A DNA stretch of 64,000 nucleotides. It comes from Anisakis pegreffii. Lineage: Eukaryota > Nematoda > Chromadorea > Rhabditida > Anisakidae. Of this stretch, positions 36,571 to 50,400 are shown in pieces. The DNA is taken from contig JAPYMA010000758.1 of assembly GCA_035041965.1 (NCBI GenBank), positions 124,001 through 188,000 of the forward strand. The letters run 5' to 3'. Below the pieces are notes generated by a model, which was not told where the DNA came from, did no database searches, and worked only from the letters and a program-made list of their open reading frames with translations. The position numbers and the translations under genes were made by a program. How positions within the stretch are numbered: the stretch's first letter is position 1; each line of letters begins with the position of its first letter.

Positions 36571-39500
36571 TCACAACTGAATCGGTCGGTGATCGATATC
36601 GTAGAAAAGAACCGAGCCGTAGTTTGCAATCGCCAACACCAAACGTTCACCGTTCAACTGTGCACTTACGGCGTGCAAATAGGCACTTGACGGTAGCAGA
36701 TTACCGCCTATCGCGATATTCCTGTAAGACTGATTCAATTAAGCGAACATTTTATTTGCTTAGTTCACTTAGTGTCAAAATAACCACTTCGTCAGTGTCT
36801 TCATTATCGTTATGCTCAGCTAATTTATTGCAACCCTATAAAATGATCGGCAGCATCAGCATTCCACAGCTGACGTTCAACGAAACAGTGTATACAACTT
36901 GGCCATATCAACTTCTTCAACCAGCAACTCATTCGTTTATTATCACAACAAACTCCAACCATAACGCAAAACATCTGATAAATCCATTGTTTGTTCAATT
37001 CTTTACGCATTCTTCCAGAACCTTTCATTAAATGTTAATGGATTAGCAGATTCATTTGAGATTACTTCAGCCATTTTGACATTAAAATAACGCTTTTAGC
37101 CTAGCTACCCTAAAGCGTTTGCAATAAAACGCGAAAAAGCCTGCAAGAAAGCAAATAATTTGAAAAATAAACAGACGAAGGGGTAAATAATTTTGGTGAG
37201 ATGTATTTGTTAAGTCAAATAAGTATTTCTGATGGTTATAATAAGCACAATGACACATAAATACTCTGAATGTATGACGATCACCAACTGATTGTATATT
37301 TTACATTGCTAACTGGCAATCAGATGCAACAGTGATGAGCTAAAGCAAAAATTGCGATGAAATTATTATCATAAGTTCATAATTGTGAAGTGTTCGCTAT
37401 GTTTTGCGCTATGCACCAAGTGCACAATTGCATAATACAAATTGTATGAGGTAGATGATATAAAGAGATGAGTGTGAAAAGGTGTTTCGATTGCTTTTCA
37501 AAATTCGTCAACTGCTCGGTCAAAGCACAAAAAACGAAACGTTCATTCATCCACATTGTAACAAACACCCACGTGCTCACCTCGTTTCACCTCAGCTCAC
37601 ATTCATTTAGTTGCTCACTAACACACGTACATACATACATACATACACATTCCATTTCACAACTGTCTATAAATAAGCAAATAAACGAATAAACAAAATT
37701 GTAAACCCCAAAAATTAATTGTTAGCATTCCTCCCAACTTAAAGAAGCCACAAATCATTAATATCCTATGCAAGCATTACATCATCCAATCCAAACTGTG
37801 AACACTACCCTCGTATTGCCCTCTCAGTCCCATCTTCGAGATCCCATTACAATCGCCATTCCGTTCTGCTCACACACATCCCATTCACTATGTGAATCAG
37901 CCAGCGCACAATTAAGAGTGCCATAAAACAAAACAAACGTACTTGTTGACAACTAAAATAAGAAAAAGTGGTGTCACAGCCAATGTGTGTTTATATGAAC
38001 CATCACCGGCATAAACGCTATAATCTAAATCAATTCCAAGAGCATTTGCGTTCCATAACGATGCTGAAGACGATGGCAAGAATGGCTTCAACTGAGCACT
38101 GAAATTTACGAGAAATTCGTTCGTTCATGCGATATCTAAGTAGTGGGAGCGATAATAATAACAGGAATTGGATTATTCATTCATCTGATGTGATAGCAGA
38201 TCTGTGGAGACTTACTCATAGTTGAAATGATTAGGGAAGGGTGATGCAGGAGGCGCCGAGACAGTCTTTTTCTTGTTGAGCAACTTGGCTCGTTCCGCCC
38301 GATAAATGACCCAATTCGATGAATTTTTCGCGATCGCGTCGAATCGTGGCCAATAACGAGGTCTGACGTACTCATGAAACAACATTTTCGTGAGTCAATT
38401 ATTCCGTTTGCATTTCGCAACGATACTCCCTCGTCTTGAAGCAAAAATCGCTTTACAGCTGAGATGAAGTAAGAGTTTTTTTGTGCGGACCATCGCTAAG
38501 CAGTGCTTACGGCGATGAGTAATACCCCATCCTATCTTTTCGTTCACTTTGTGAGTCGCATTGTGTTCATCAAATTACTTCTGAGGCAACTCAAATACTA
38601 AAGATGGAATGTTCTGATCGTTCGTTTTATGTTAATATCGAATTGTATTGTTCGCAATTCAATATGATATTGTAAAATTTGCTTTGTTCTTACAATATCC
38701 AATTTTCTATTTTCCATACTTTTCTCGAAATGCACGACGAGGACGATCCAAGAGAGCGAACTTCCTTCGCCGAAAAAAAATGCCCCAAAGTGTGATGGCA
38801 CTGCTTCGGTAGAGAATTTCACCGCTTCCAGTTCTAACTCAGTGTGGGCCTGGAAGCGATGCAAATTTCGGGTGAATGAAATTGGTGTTATAAAACTGAA
38901 ACAAACTCGATGGATGTGTTTGCGATCGATTTTGAAGAATCGATTCGCTGATGTGGGAAACGTTTCGGAGATGTTGAAAATCTTTGTGATCGGAGAATCA
39001 TTTTTGCTGACTATATCGCAGTTGATGACACGCCGTTCTCTGGTCATCGTCGGAAATTTTTGCAGTAAATGTGACGGAAATTTGAGACGATTCTCGTCAG
39101 TTGCAATTGCATTGCTCGTTGAGGCTGTTGGTACTGCTGTTAAGTGGGTGGTGTTCAAATGTTCAAATGATGTTATCCGACTGAAAGTGCAATGACTCTA
39201 TCATTTGAAATCGAGTGAAACAATGCTAGTAATTGACAAGTGGCTTTTTAAGACTTTTTCATTAGCTATTATCAATACGGATATGTGCAGCTACATTGAA
39301 ATGCTTGAAGGATGCGTGCATGAGATGAGTCCAAATTATTATTGCAAAGGCTCTGGAGCCAACAAAATTCTTGATTCCCTCAAAAAATGTCACGGCAACA
39401 TCCGTTAGCCGCAGCTAAGGTATGTCATTCTATTTCCGAATTCGGATTCCTCCGGATTCGGAGCAGAGCAGAGCTATCCATCAGCTCTGCATTCAAAAGT

Positions 39501-40823
39501 TGTATTGTACGCTATGAGAGGCATTTAGGCATCACGATAGAACTAATTTTATTATATTTTCGTTTGTATGTCCATTGCTACCTGAAGGTATTAATCACTG
39601 TCCGGTCTTTTTCTAGAGCACATCAATCATACTGCATAACTGTCAAGCTGATGCCATTGTAGCAAAAAAACAACGCTTTGTATAGAACGGAACGGTTCGC
39701 TGTTTTGCGATGCATTCCATTCACATAAGCGAACGGGTTGCAATTCAATGATGGCTACCGAACAAAACTTCAGTCCGATCGGAATCCAACCGAAATCATT
39801 TTCTGAGATTGCGATATTCGATATGCCAACCGTACCACAAAATCATTCGGTCGCAATGCGATCGAATTTTGTCGAATTCTATCGACGTAACTTCGGTCAA
39901 TTACTTTCACTACTTCGAATGTAAAATGAGTTTAACAGAGAAATAAATCAAAATGAATTGTTGGCGGATGACTAATCAAATAAGTGAATAACTCACTTAT
40001 AAGGTAATACCACATATCCAGCACACTTCAAATAACAATATACAGCATACTGAGGCCAAGTTATACCGTGTGATTCGAGCAAACGATATCCTTAATCACA
40101 TATCTGTACTAATATTCATTCGAGCTGTCAATAGACTGAAATCCGTTCGAAGTGAATAAACGAACCTTGTTGTACCGATAACGCAATACCATTGTGAACC
40201 ACTGAGCCCATTGCACATTCCATCAGCCACACTGCTTCTTCAGGATAGAAGTAATGAGCATCCGACTGAGGTAGTCCCATCGATGCGATTCGCGACGACT
40301 GATAAACAATTACTCAACGTACTTTAATGAATATAATAAAAACTAAACCACAACTCAAAAAAAGCGTAACTAAACCTGAAGGCACTTAAAAAATTAAACC
40401 GTACTCGTAACTGGAGTCCTTTCAACATTGCCCTTCCAACTACATATTCCAATATGATGAGATTTTGTCTGGAAATATAAACGACTAACAATACCACTAC
40501 GTAACTCAACGTGCCAACACCACCATATACACTCACTCCCCTAACTTCAAAACATAGTGCTCATCTCAGGTACACACCACTGCATGTATTCTTGATTTTG
40601 ACAATTTTTGGTTTTTCTCTAATTATCGAATTTCGGAACTGCAAAAATGGGTTCCATCGAATACAAATTTTAAATTCAGAAGCTATCACTGATATATATC
40701 TACATTCACATTCCAAGATGTTAACGCTGCCAACAAGTCATCGACTAACTTGTTGCGTTGTCTTTGTGTATCTGTTTCAAATTTGCTTCGTTTATGAGGA
40801 CCTCTTCCAGGATATTCATTCAT
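36571..40823 (-). CDS. tsen-54: tRNA-splicing endonuclease subunit SEN54-like
   Basis: SEN54 is the structural, non-catalytic subunit that partners SEN2 in the SEN2-SEN15-SEN34-SEN54 endonuclease, which cuts introns from pre-tRNA. Exons: 40704-40823, 40576-40638, 40166-40298, 39997-40090, 38216-38362, 37943-38098, 36571-36721; all phases close, giving 287 aa. Family marks: basic start (MNEYPGRGPHKRSKFETD), PEEAVWLMECAMGS, SVQQGYRLLESHGITW, QYAVYCYLKCAGYVVLP, then PRYWPRFD, FNYDAQLKPFLPSS and the C-terminal NGERLVLAIANYGSVLFYDI, like the 'LVDHGDISFYSF' end of SEN54. It is short compared with the roughly 526-residue human protein, mainly in the central linker. Exon 1 may end at 40710 instead of 40704 (two codons fewer). 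Intron 4 (1.6 kb) holds an ambiguous open region. The symbol is a family-based guess. Confidence 0.85.
37628..37650. repeat. (CATA)n microsatellite
   Basis: Five to six CATA units in the SEN54 intron between exons 6 and 7. Confidence 0.95.
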
Positions 40824-42051
40824 CACTAATCACCTCTTTAACGGGCGATTAGCAAAATATTCGAAGTTATAGTTCACACACTGAAACAATTTTGAAACTT
40901 AGCAATACTCTATCCATTCGTATATTATTGTATGATATATCAACTGTAAAAAATATTAATACAGGACTGGTATTGCCAATTTTTATGAGTATTTGAGACG
41001 GAACAAAACACAATTTGAAGCTAAAGATTTATCAACATTTAAGATGGAAACATTAATGATTCTCAACATTTAAAAATCACAGAATAATAATCATAACGAC
41101 GAGAAATTCATATTTTTATATTACACAGCGGAAAACGGACGAATGAACAAAGATAATGGCATATAAAACAATTGCATTCAAAACCAGAATAACTCTGAAT
41201 AATTTCAAAAAGATAACACAGCGACAAAGCGACAAAAATACCGAAGAAAATTATTTGATGGAAGCAAACAATGAATTACAATTACAAGGGCTGAATAATA
41301 CTGAAATACTTGCAACAATTATAAAAGTATTAACAGAAAATACTTAATAAGAATGAGTTAACTTGATACTTAAAGAATTACAATGTGAACAAAAAATGAA
41401 TATTCACAATAGATGACAAAACCAGTGAAATGCATCAACTTTCCGTATACCTGACAAACACTGCAATATAACACACATAGAGTTGACCTGTTATCATTAA
41501 TAAACATCTGACTATAAAACTGTTCATAATAGAAGCGTTCATTATATTAGCATATCGTGCTGTACGCTGTCGAAATAAGCCAAACTGATATTTTATCTTT
41601 CTTCACGAAGTAGCACAAGAAGTAACTCATCATGGGATATGTATGGTCATTTGCGGTGAACAATTTAACTGCAACTAATAAATGGCTCGAATGAACTTGT
41701 GGGTGATTGGTGATACACGATCACACCACAATCGAGATCATTTCGATAAGATGAGCACCGAAAATTGAACTGAACATAAGCATAACTCAAATAAAACAAT
41801 CCAAAAAAATAATCATCACACTAAAAACTAAGGCAAATCAATGTTTTATACCACTGCAATCAGAATCAGTCTCTCACACTCATTTCTAAATAAAGCAAAC
41901 TAATGCTGAACTAGACCCGCAAGAAGTTTTAAGCGAAGTAACTCACAATCAAGAAGAAGCATTTTACAAAACATTCTCAAGCATTAGATCATCGGATGTG
42001 ATAGAGTGAAATGCATCAATCATGAATCAAACCAAACCATATCTAGTCAAA
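40824..42051. other. Intergenic: DENND4 3' flank to SEN54 start
   Basis: 1.2 kb, very AT-rich, between two same-strand genes. The small ORF at 41156-41347 (plus strand) is lysine/asparagine-rich and has no recognisable domain. An operon with spliced-leader processing is possible, since a weak acceptor (gttaaag) lies about 15 nt before the SEN54 ATG, but the gap is ten times the usual operon spacing. Confidence 0.65.
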
Positions 42052-44412
42052 TCATATCAAATCGAGTGGTAAGAATATCTTTCTACAAGCGCGTGTCACC
42101 AATCTCGGTGGATAATCCTCTACACTCAACATCGACAAAATGCGAGGCGGTAATCGTTCGAAGTCACATGCGTACTGCACGTCCAGTTGATCACGATCCA
42201 CCGCACTACCAAAACGATCCAATGCCGTGAATTGAATATCTCTGAACGATTGCAATTGCATTTGCATTATTACGACCATCCTTTTTCAATTCACTATTAA
42301 TCACGGAATTAACTGATAAATATAACTATAAACGATTGAGAATATGCGCATTTTGAAATTCAATTGAAAGCGTTAAAGAAATGAGAAAATTCCCTCTAAT
42401 ATTTTATATTCTCACTCTCTTATTATTCTCACTCTACGTACCTCCCGCGCATCCTAAGGTCATAACATCAAAGGTAATTTTCTCATTACTTTTAACTCTT
42501 TCAGTCGAATTCACTGATTATGAAAGTATAGGTGAGAGATGGATATCTCAGAGCACATGATCAATGAACGTCGAATACGCAATTAGAATGCAATTCACTA
42601 AAGGACTATGAACTTTTAACTTGTTACCATTCTTCAGCGATAAACAGATGAATGAATAAATTTGAAATAAAAATAAAATCAACCTAAAAAGAGCGTAATG
42701 ACTTCGTATTTTGACGCCATCATTGACACGTCTGTATTCTGTCAATAAACCTTGAAGAGCACGCAATATACTTGACTGCTGCAGTGAATCGACCACGTGC
42801 TGCCATACTGCCAGTGGACGCTCACTCGTCGGTAATAAACCATCCTAAAACATCATTCAACACTACCGTTCATTCAGTGACATTCTGTTGTCGAATTTTA
42901 ATAACACTTATACTCTAACAATCTTAACCAAAGAAAAATATTTCATTTGATGGCTGCGTTCGACGGCTAATTCGAGGATAAACGATACTGCAAACTAATC
43001 GTAAGCTCATGAGCACGAGAGATAAGTGGAATCAGCACTCAAAAATCACGCCAACTCTGCCATCAGATCTCAGATCTTTGAAGAGAACTAAATCAGCGCG
43101 GACAAGTTTCTCAGCAAATCGCATCAAATGACAAATGAAATAAAACGATACAACTGACATGATGTGATGGATTCGCGAAGTAGAGCGGTGTATTGCTAGA
43201 GTGCATCTCGGGAACGTCATAAACACAACGCACGTGCACATTCAACGCAATCCATGAACACAGATGCGTCGGTAACGAAAGTCTTCGTGAATAATACAGA
43301 ACATTCCAATAGATTATTGGATGTGAATGTCTCAACGATGACGATATCGCTGATAAATAATCATTTCCCAATAAATTCTCCAGTTCACGACGCAACACCA
43401 GCGGACTTACGAACGGTACCTGAATTTACAATCCTATCATTTACAACTCGATTACAACATCGTGATTAATAAAAAATGATCACTTGATACATTTGTAGGC
43501 AATATTTTTCATTCAGACAATTTCGATCCATCACAAAACTAAATCATAAAAGTTCTTGATAGATTTCTGATAGCAGATACAAACAAGTGAAATATCAAGA
43601 ACTGCAGTGAGATAACATTAATACTAATTTAAATCGACGTTAGTTGATTCCCTTCGTTCACATTTTGAAATTTTATCACAATTTGGATCGCATTAATCAA
43701 ATTGATTCCCACTGCAACAATAACACAACGAAGTAAACAGTGAAATGACATCAGAGTGAGAGACATAAATGAAACAAACAGAAAGTTGCGTGTTGATGCA
43801 ATCTGATGATGGCGAGTGATCAATATTGGATGGTGATGGTGATTTATTGGAATTGTTGTGCCGATTGTTTGAAGACGATTGAAAATTTGACGGATAATAC
43901 CAACTGGATTGGACTGGTGTTGATCGGGTTCGTATTTTGATGGTCAGCGATGGCACGAAAGTGAATTCACAAAATGGACAGCACGTATTCAGATTCGATT
44001 CGTCCACTGCCCAACCAGCCATCAACTCTTCATCGTATACCATCTGAATATGTCACATTAACAAAACGAATACTAATCAGCTTCAAATCCGTTTAAGACA
44101 TCTCACAATTCACGTTAACATCAGTTAACGAGTGAACAATTATTCGGCAATGCTCACTCAAACTCTCATCTCTTATATTCAGTCCTTTCGTGTACTGCAT
44201 TTCCATTCCTCAGTCAGAACAATGTTGATGAACAAACGGACCGTTTTACAACTGGGACACAAGGACGCAGATGAAATAGACACATCGATTGGTCCATCCG
44301 GTATATTGGACGGTGAGTAAATCTGATCGCTCAACCACCATTCAACGGGGACTATCGAACAAGACGCGCCTGTGTCCAGTTGAAATAATGACGATTCATC
44401 GCATAACATCTC
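42052..44412 (-). other. DENND4: DENND4 exons 23-27: Cys-pair region and C-terminal helical domain
   Basis: Exons: 44221-44412, 43780-44043, 43159-43419, 42684-42844, 42052-42241 with TGA at 42052-42054. A CPSC pair followed by [18 protein letters not shown] and CPFC is the conserved zinc-ribbon-like feature of DENND4 C-termini. Next come [17 protein letters not shown] and [18 protein letters not shown], then a helical end ([31 protein letters not shown]). The last residues are [13 protein letters not shown] short conceptual exon near 43.05 kb was not used, because joining 43159 directly to 42844 is in frame and matches the family. Confidence 0.88.
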
Positions 44413-47400
44413 CTGAAATTATTCAACACTCAAACAAACGAAGCGCCACCGCGAAACAAACTGCAAAAAAAAGTGATGAAAACCAATCGAAAATTGGAAT
44501 CCAATGGAACTAACCATTATTAAACTTCCAAAATTCGGTAATCATACGAAAAGCAACAACTGTCAAAAGCAAAATCCGATCGGTTATTGTCACTACTACT
44601 TTATCTGAGTGATTCTTCTCTGCTAAGCAATTCGCTCATCATTGTCTCAACGCAGATGTCGAAATATTTGTGTATCTGATCGACTTTTTTTCTTTTTTTT
44701 TTTCAAATGAACAATTATCGTATCGCTTCACAATCGCTATCATAGAGGAATGAACTTCAAATAATCTCAAAAAAGACATAAATGTTTGATAAAATGGATT
44801 TTAAAGAAACAAACTCTGAATAAGATTTCATCATTTTCATCTCGTCCATTCAAATGCGCAGTGTCGTTCATCGCGTTCGAAAAATGCGACGATGTATTGT
44901 TGGTGTTGTAGGAACGATTCAAACTTTTCATTTCATTCACCAACGAGTGAACTCCATCACGTAGTCGTGTTGATAGATTCGTCGACTGTATCACATCGTC
45001 ATATCCCTTCTTCACTTGACTCACCAACGACGACAAACTCGGTGATATTGTCAACGATGCGACCGTTCCATTCGCATCATTCGACGTATCCAAATTATCT
45101 GAACATTTAACTTCTGTTCATTCTCAAAATAAACGCACAAGACTGCTTACTTCAAGTGTACGGAATGACAAAATAAAATCAACATTGACAATGACAATAA
45201 AAAAATGATCGCAGTTACAAAAGCACCAACTTGTGGTATGACTTCGCATAATTTTGTTTATTATAGGACTACTTGTAAGACCCTTCAACCATGACGACGA
45301 CCTTTCAGTTCGTTTCATATTATCAACCTCTTGAGTAGGAACCTAAAATGATGAGAGATAAAAAAAATGCTTACTGATATGGCCTGTTACTTCATAAAAT
45401 ATCAGCGTTCAACGCTTGGATTATATTCTAACAGCAAACAGATTTATTGTAAAAAATCCGAACTCAGTCATTCACTTATCCATAGCATTTGTTCAATCAA
45501 TGATCATAGATTTATGAGGACATTTTTATTATTACAACATTTCAGCGATGCCGTAAAATTCATTTCGAAAGAGATTGAATCATCATCAAATTATATTCAT
45601 ATTGAATATAAACGCACATTATTAAAGCTCACTGAATGAATGCATGAAATGAAGTGTCTAATATAATGGAGGCATGAACGATGCCTACCTCTTGAGAGAA
45701 TGGTGAGGCGCTATGCTCACGAATGAATCTCGCACGACTGGGGCTCATAAATTCTTGTTTTTGATTGATTTGCTCTGATCTCTTTTTTGATATTGATGCT
45801 CCTGATTGTGATTCAGTTGTTTTATTTGCATCAGAGTTATCGATACTCAACGCACCCAATGGATCTAGTTCTTGACCGTTTTGAGCATCCTCTGCTGCAT
45901 TCTCTTGTTCAATGACCTTCAAATTTACCCATTTCAAATTAACGATAATGATAATAATACTCACATCGATATTAATAACAATAATCATTCATATAAGAAC
46001 AGATCAGTTAATGAATCAATCAATTAAACTAACAATTTCTGGGGTCGCATTCTCGGTTTCATTATTTTCCAATGGATGTACGCTAATGACAAACGGTGCT
46101 GTTTCAAGTTGTTCCTGAATGTAAATAAATTCATTTGACTTAGCTCAATTCTTTCATATCTTCAATACACTAAACAACAAATATGAAAAGTAACAGTGGA
46201 ACGAGCAGCAGTAAAAATCATCCAACAATATCACTATTGATTTTTTGATCAGGCTCAATTTGATACAAACCGGTTCAATTTCATATAATGATACACAGAC
46301 ACATAAGCCATCTACTAAACAATGACACAAAATAATCTCAAAATCAACGATAACAATAATAAGAACAACAAACCTCATCTTCGTCCACTATATCACTGCT
46401 CGCGTCAGCAATTTCTTTCGATTCACTGTTACCAGCTTGTTTTTCATTCAATGAACTGCTCTCCATTGCCGATGTCTAAATTCAAATCAATCCACCAAAC
46501 TCACCAATTCAACAAACAGAAAAGATGTACGTACGTACCGTATCAGAGACTTGCAAAGATTGTTTTCGTTTTTGAATAACTAAGTTGAATCTGAATTGCG
46601 TGATCGCCCTGAGCACGATTGCGGTTCGATTCCACGCTTTGATCGCTGTTAATTGATTACCAACCGGCCAAGTCGCATTCAGAACTGCTTGATGATAAAT
46701 GCCATAAGTCACTGCATTTTGCTCTAAACCATTACGCTGAAATTTCAAAGTAAATTTTATCGATAGATAACGAATATGCAATAGATTGAAATTCTATGTG
46801 GATATCAACAACAAACCTGCATTGCTTGCAGAACCTTAACAGCCAATAATGGTTGCCCAAAATCACCACACAACTGAATAAGTATTCGATAGCATACTTG
46901 ATCCAATACCGCAACGCCACTTTGTTCAATCTGATCCAACACCTGAACAACATTTCACTTCATCACCATAAATCAACACGTTCACATTTGATTCATCGAC
47001 ACACTCGAACCAAAAATTGCACTCATTCGAACGTCAAACGATGCTTTTAACGATGATCTCTAACTAGATGCAAATATTATAAATTGAAATTATTAAATGA
47101 AATAAAAGATTACGTGAAAAGCGAGCTTTAAAATTTTGACTTTAGACTTGGCGATATGCAACAGTGACGGTAACAACATAAACCATATAGAATACGCGTA
47201 AAACAGTAATGTTTTTGGCCATGAGAGTTGTGTTTGCTCTAATGAGTGAACCGCATTCTCGATCGCGTTTCGTATCTCTTGCTTTGTGCGTAATAGCGCA
47301 CTTCCGATTCTATCTGAAGTATCACCACCATATTGCAAATTATATCAACAACAATAAGAATGGTAACTTGATTATTGTCAATAACAACACGATGATTTTC

Positions 47401-50400
47401 CTCTCTCAATTGTCATTTTCTACTCTGCATCACAATTTTGTCATCTCTTAATGTCGTCTTAATTCGTATGTAATTTTTCTGAGCAGCTTTTCTTCTTCTC
47501 ATATGTTCTTTTGAATATTATATCATCTGAGGTTTATTTATTTATTTGTTTAATCAGCAAATCAAACTCATTACGAGTTTATACCTCTCTGTTATCACCA
47601 ATATCACTAATATCACATTTGAGGTTAGTTAGCTCGATTAAACATCGCTATGAACTTCGTTTAATTTTCATATGAATTGAAAGTATTCATTTTGCACCCA
47701 TCCAAATCGTTTCACTTCTAGCAATAACTATTATCAAACAACCAAATATTAATTTCAGTTGAACTGAGCTCAAATGAATGGTTAAGAAATAACCAATTAA
47801 CCTGCAGCGAGTCGATCCGATGATACATCGAAATGTCGTTTTGATATACGATTCAGTGAATCCAGTTGAAAGAGAACTGGATTGAGGTGTCGTGGAAAGT
47901 GATCGTACTTGAATTGCATTTCATTACCATCACTGTCCATCATCGGTTCAGGTGGAGGTGTGAATTCAGTTTGATTCGTCGTTGATATCTCCATATCGAG
48001 CATCGAAGTTTCCAACGTCCGCTCATCTTAATTTTCATTTCGGATCAACTCAAAAAGGTGCATATGAATGTTATCTTTCCAATCAATTTAAAATAACTCA
48101 TCAAAATAATAATAATGTAAAAACGAACCGTTCGGATTGATCTTAGCAATGCAATCGTCAAAGAACGCGTTATAGGCATTCTTATCAGACACGAACGATC
48201 GTTCTTCGATGAAACGATTAAACGACTGCGTCTCACAAAAACGTTTGAAGAATTCTATCGATGATCTAAACTTTCATTATTATCATACATAACTTGTCAT
48301 CATTATGAACAAATACAAACCTATCCCGCGATCGAAGAAAAGCATCCAAATCGAATAACGACCCCGTATCCGTATCACCAACCCGTCTCGGCGCACTCCT
48401 TATCGGCCTCAGGTACGCTGTATAGCCATGCATTAAAGATGCCATAAACCTAAAATATCATACAAAAACTAATGGCATAATACAATATAAAAACTCAGCA
48501 TTCGCTACCAACCATCAATGTAGCACATTGCTTTGCAAGAGCACTGATTTATCACATTCATTTACATTCTTATTACAGCGTCTCATCGAACCATCATTGC
48601 TATCCACACTATTCACATTCACCATTCATATATGCTCTCTTTGAAGGTAATTCAATAATTGTTGGACCAAACCGCAATACAGCATTCATCATGAAGATAA
48701 TGATGGTAAATAAGATGGAATAACGAATTAAAACGTACTTAAGAAAAGCATCCTGCACACTGACTTCAAGCATACGTTTCTTGCGTTGTATTTGATAGTC
48801 AACATCCAATGGCATATAGTCCATATTTTTACGTAATGTTATCACGTTAAATTCTTCTTGATACAAACGGCGATGTAACTTCTCCAAATTATTCTTCAGC
48901 TGTCGTGATGCACGCTGAAAATTGGATTATTTATTTCCATTTAGTTTTGTATTCACAGTAATAACGTCGTATCAAAAGTAGTACAATATCGAACAACATC
49001 AGCAATACCTTCGGTAAAACGTTGAGCTTATAGGTTTGACGCACTGACGAGAAACTGACAGTGGAGGTATCCAAATCAAAACAGGTTACATCAGCTGGAG
49101 GGTCTTCGTATAAATCGAAATATCTGCAATATGAACGTCAAACAAACAAGTCCTCATCACCAGTTTACAACGACACGAACATCGTACAAAAACTCACCTA
49201 GAATCAACCCCAGCGATGAACGGTAAAGGTGCATGCAGAACACCGGCTAGTGAAAGGGGGCACTGTGGTATGTAGGGACACTGCCAGTGGAACGGAAACA
49301 TTAGTGCGCATACACTCTCACAAACGGCTGTCAACAACCACGGTCGCAACGAATGCACCAGTATTTTCTGCTCCAGTAATGCCAGCAACATTAGATACCT
49401 TAATTTCATTCTTTCATTTTTACTATCCATTCAGTCATGTTATCATCATGCTCAATAATAAATGTGTTTTAACTCCAAACATTTTTTAACAACTCATTCA
49501 AATAGCAAATATTGAATAGATACTTCTCAACCTACTTATTCTAATACCGATAGCTTTGATGCTAAGTAACACAAAATTTAATGCGTTATAGAAATAACAA
49601 GGACGATCATAACAGCAACAGAAACGATAGTAATAAAAATGATAACGATAACGATAAGAAAACTACATTAAGTTATCAGCGCCCAAACACTTGAGAGCAT
49701 CGAATAATGCAGCACCAGATAAAGGAAGTTGCGAGTCATCGTGGCTTTCTAGTGATATTGTTTCATTGCCCAATTGTACTAGTACACGAGGACATCGCGG
49801 AGAAGGAAATGACACTTCGTACATCTGAATTTCGATTTGATTCGTCTGACCGTTTGATTTTTTCGAAGCAATGATAACGAACATATGATATTAAAAACGC
49901 TACCAAATGCGAGATATATCTTTCGATAGGCACCGAATGCGTTCCCGATATTGACATTCGATGAATATAGAAAAGAAATCGTTTGAACGCTGTGAAGAAT
50001 GGATATCTTGATATTATGCATATTGACATATTATTGTGAAACGACATCTGCAAATTCAATGGAATAATCAATAGATTGAATGAATCATTTGTATTAGAGT
50101 CATGAAAGGAACTGCAATGTTAGCACTAAGAATGCACCTGTTCAGTTGGATCGTTTGTGCTGGACGAGTCATCCACAGCGCCACGTGCACTCAACGCTGG
50201 TGTTATATCAAGTTTCTCCAATTGTTCATCAGTTAATTTACCTTTGTAAGTCTCATAAAACGTCACACACGCTCCATAATACCTGCTTCCGTGCTTAATC
50301 ATTCATCATTAATGTACATAAAACAATGAAATCATATTACAGCGAACAGTCAACTAGTAAATCTTCAAACCTGATCAGTGAGAACAAAAGTGGAAAATGA

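Noticed and set aside
40511..40852. Plus-strand 113-codon ORF at the SEN54 start
   Set aside because: Antisense to SEN54 exons 1-2, whose minus-strand reading gives a recognisable SEN54 N-terminus with proper splice sites.
41156..41347. 63-codon Lys/Asn-rich ORF between SEN54 and DENND4
   Set aside because: Composition is that of random AT-rich DNA; no promoter or splice context and no similarity that I recognise.
43032..43110. Minus-strand segment (...[13 protein letters not shown]...) considered as an extra DENND4 exon
   Set aside because: It needs a phase that the flanking exons do not provide and ends in a stop; joining 43159 to 42844 is in frame and matches family sequence.
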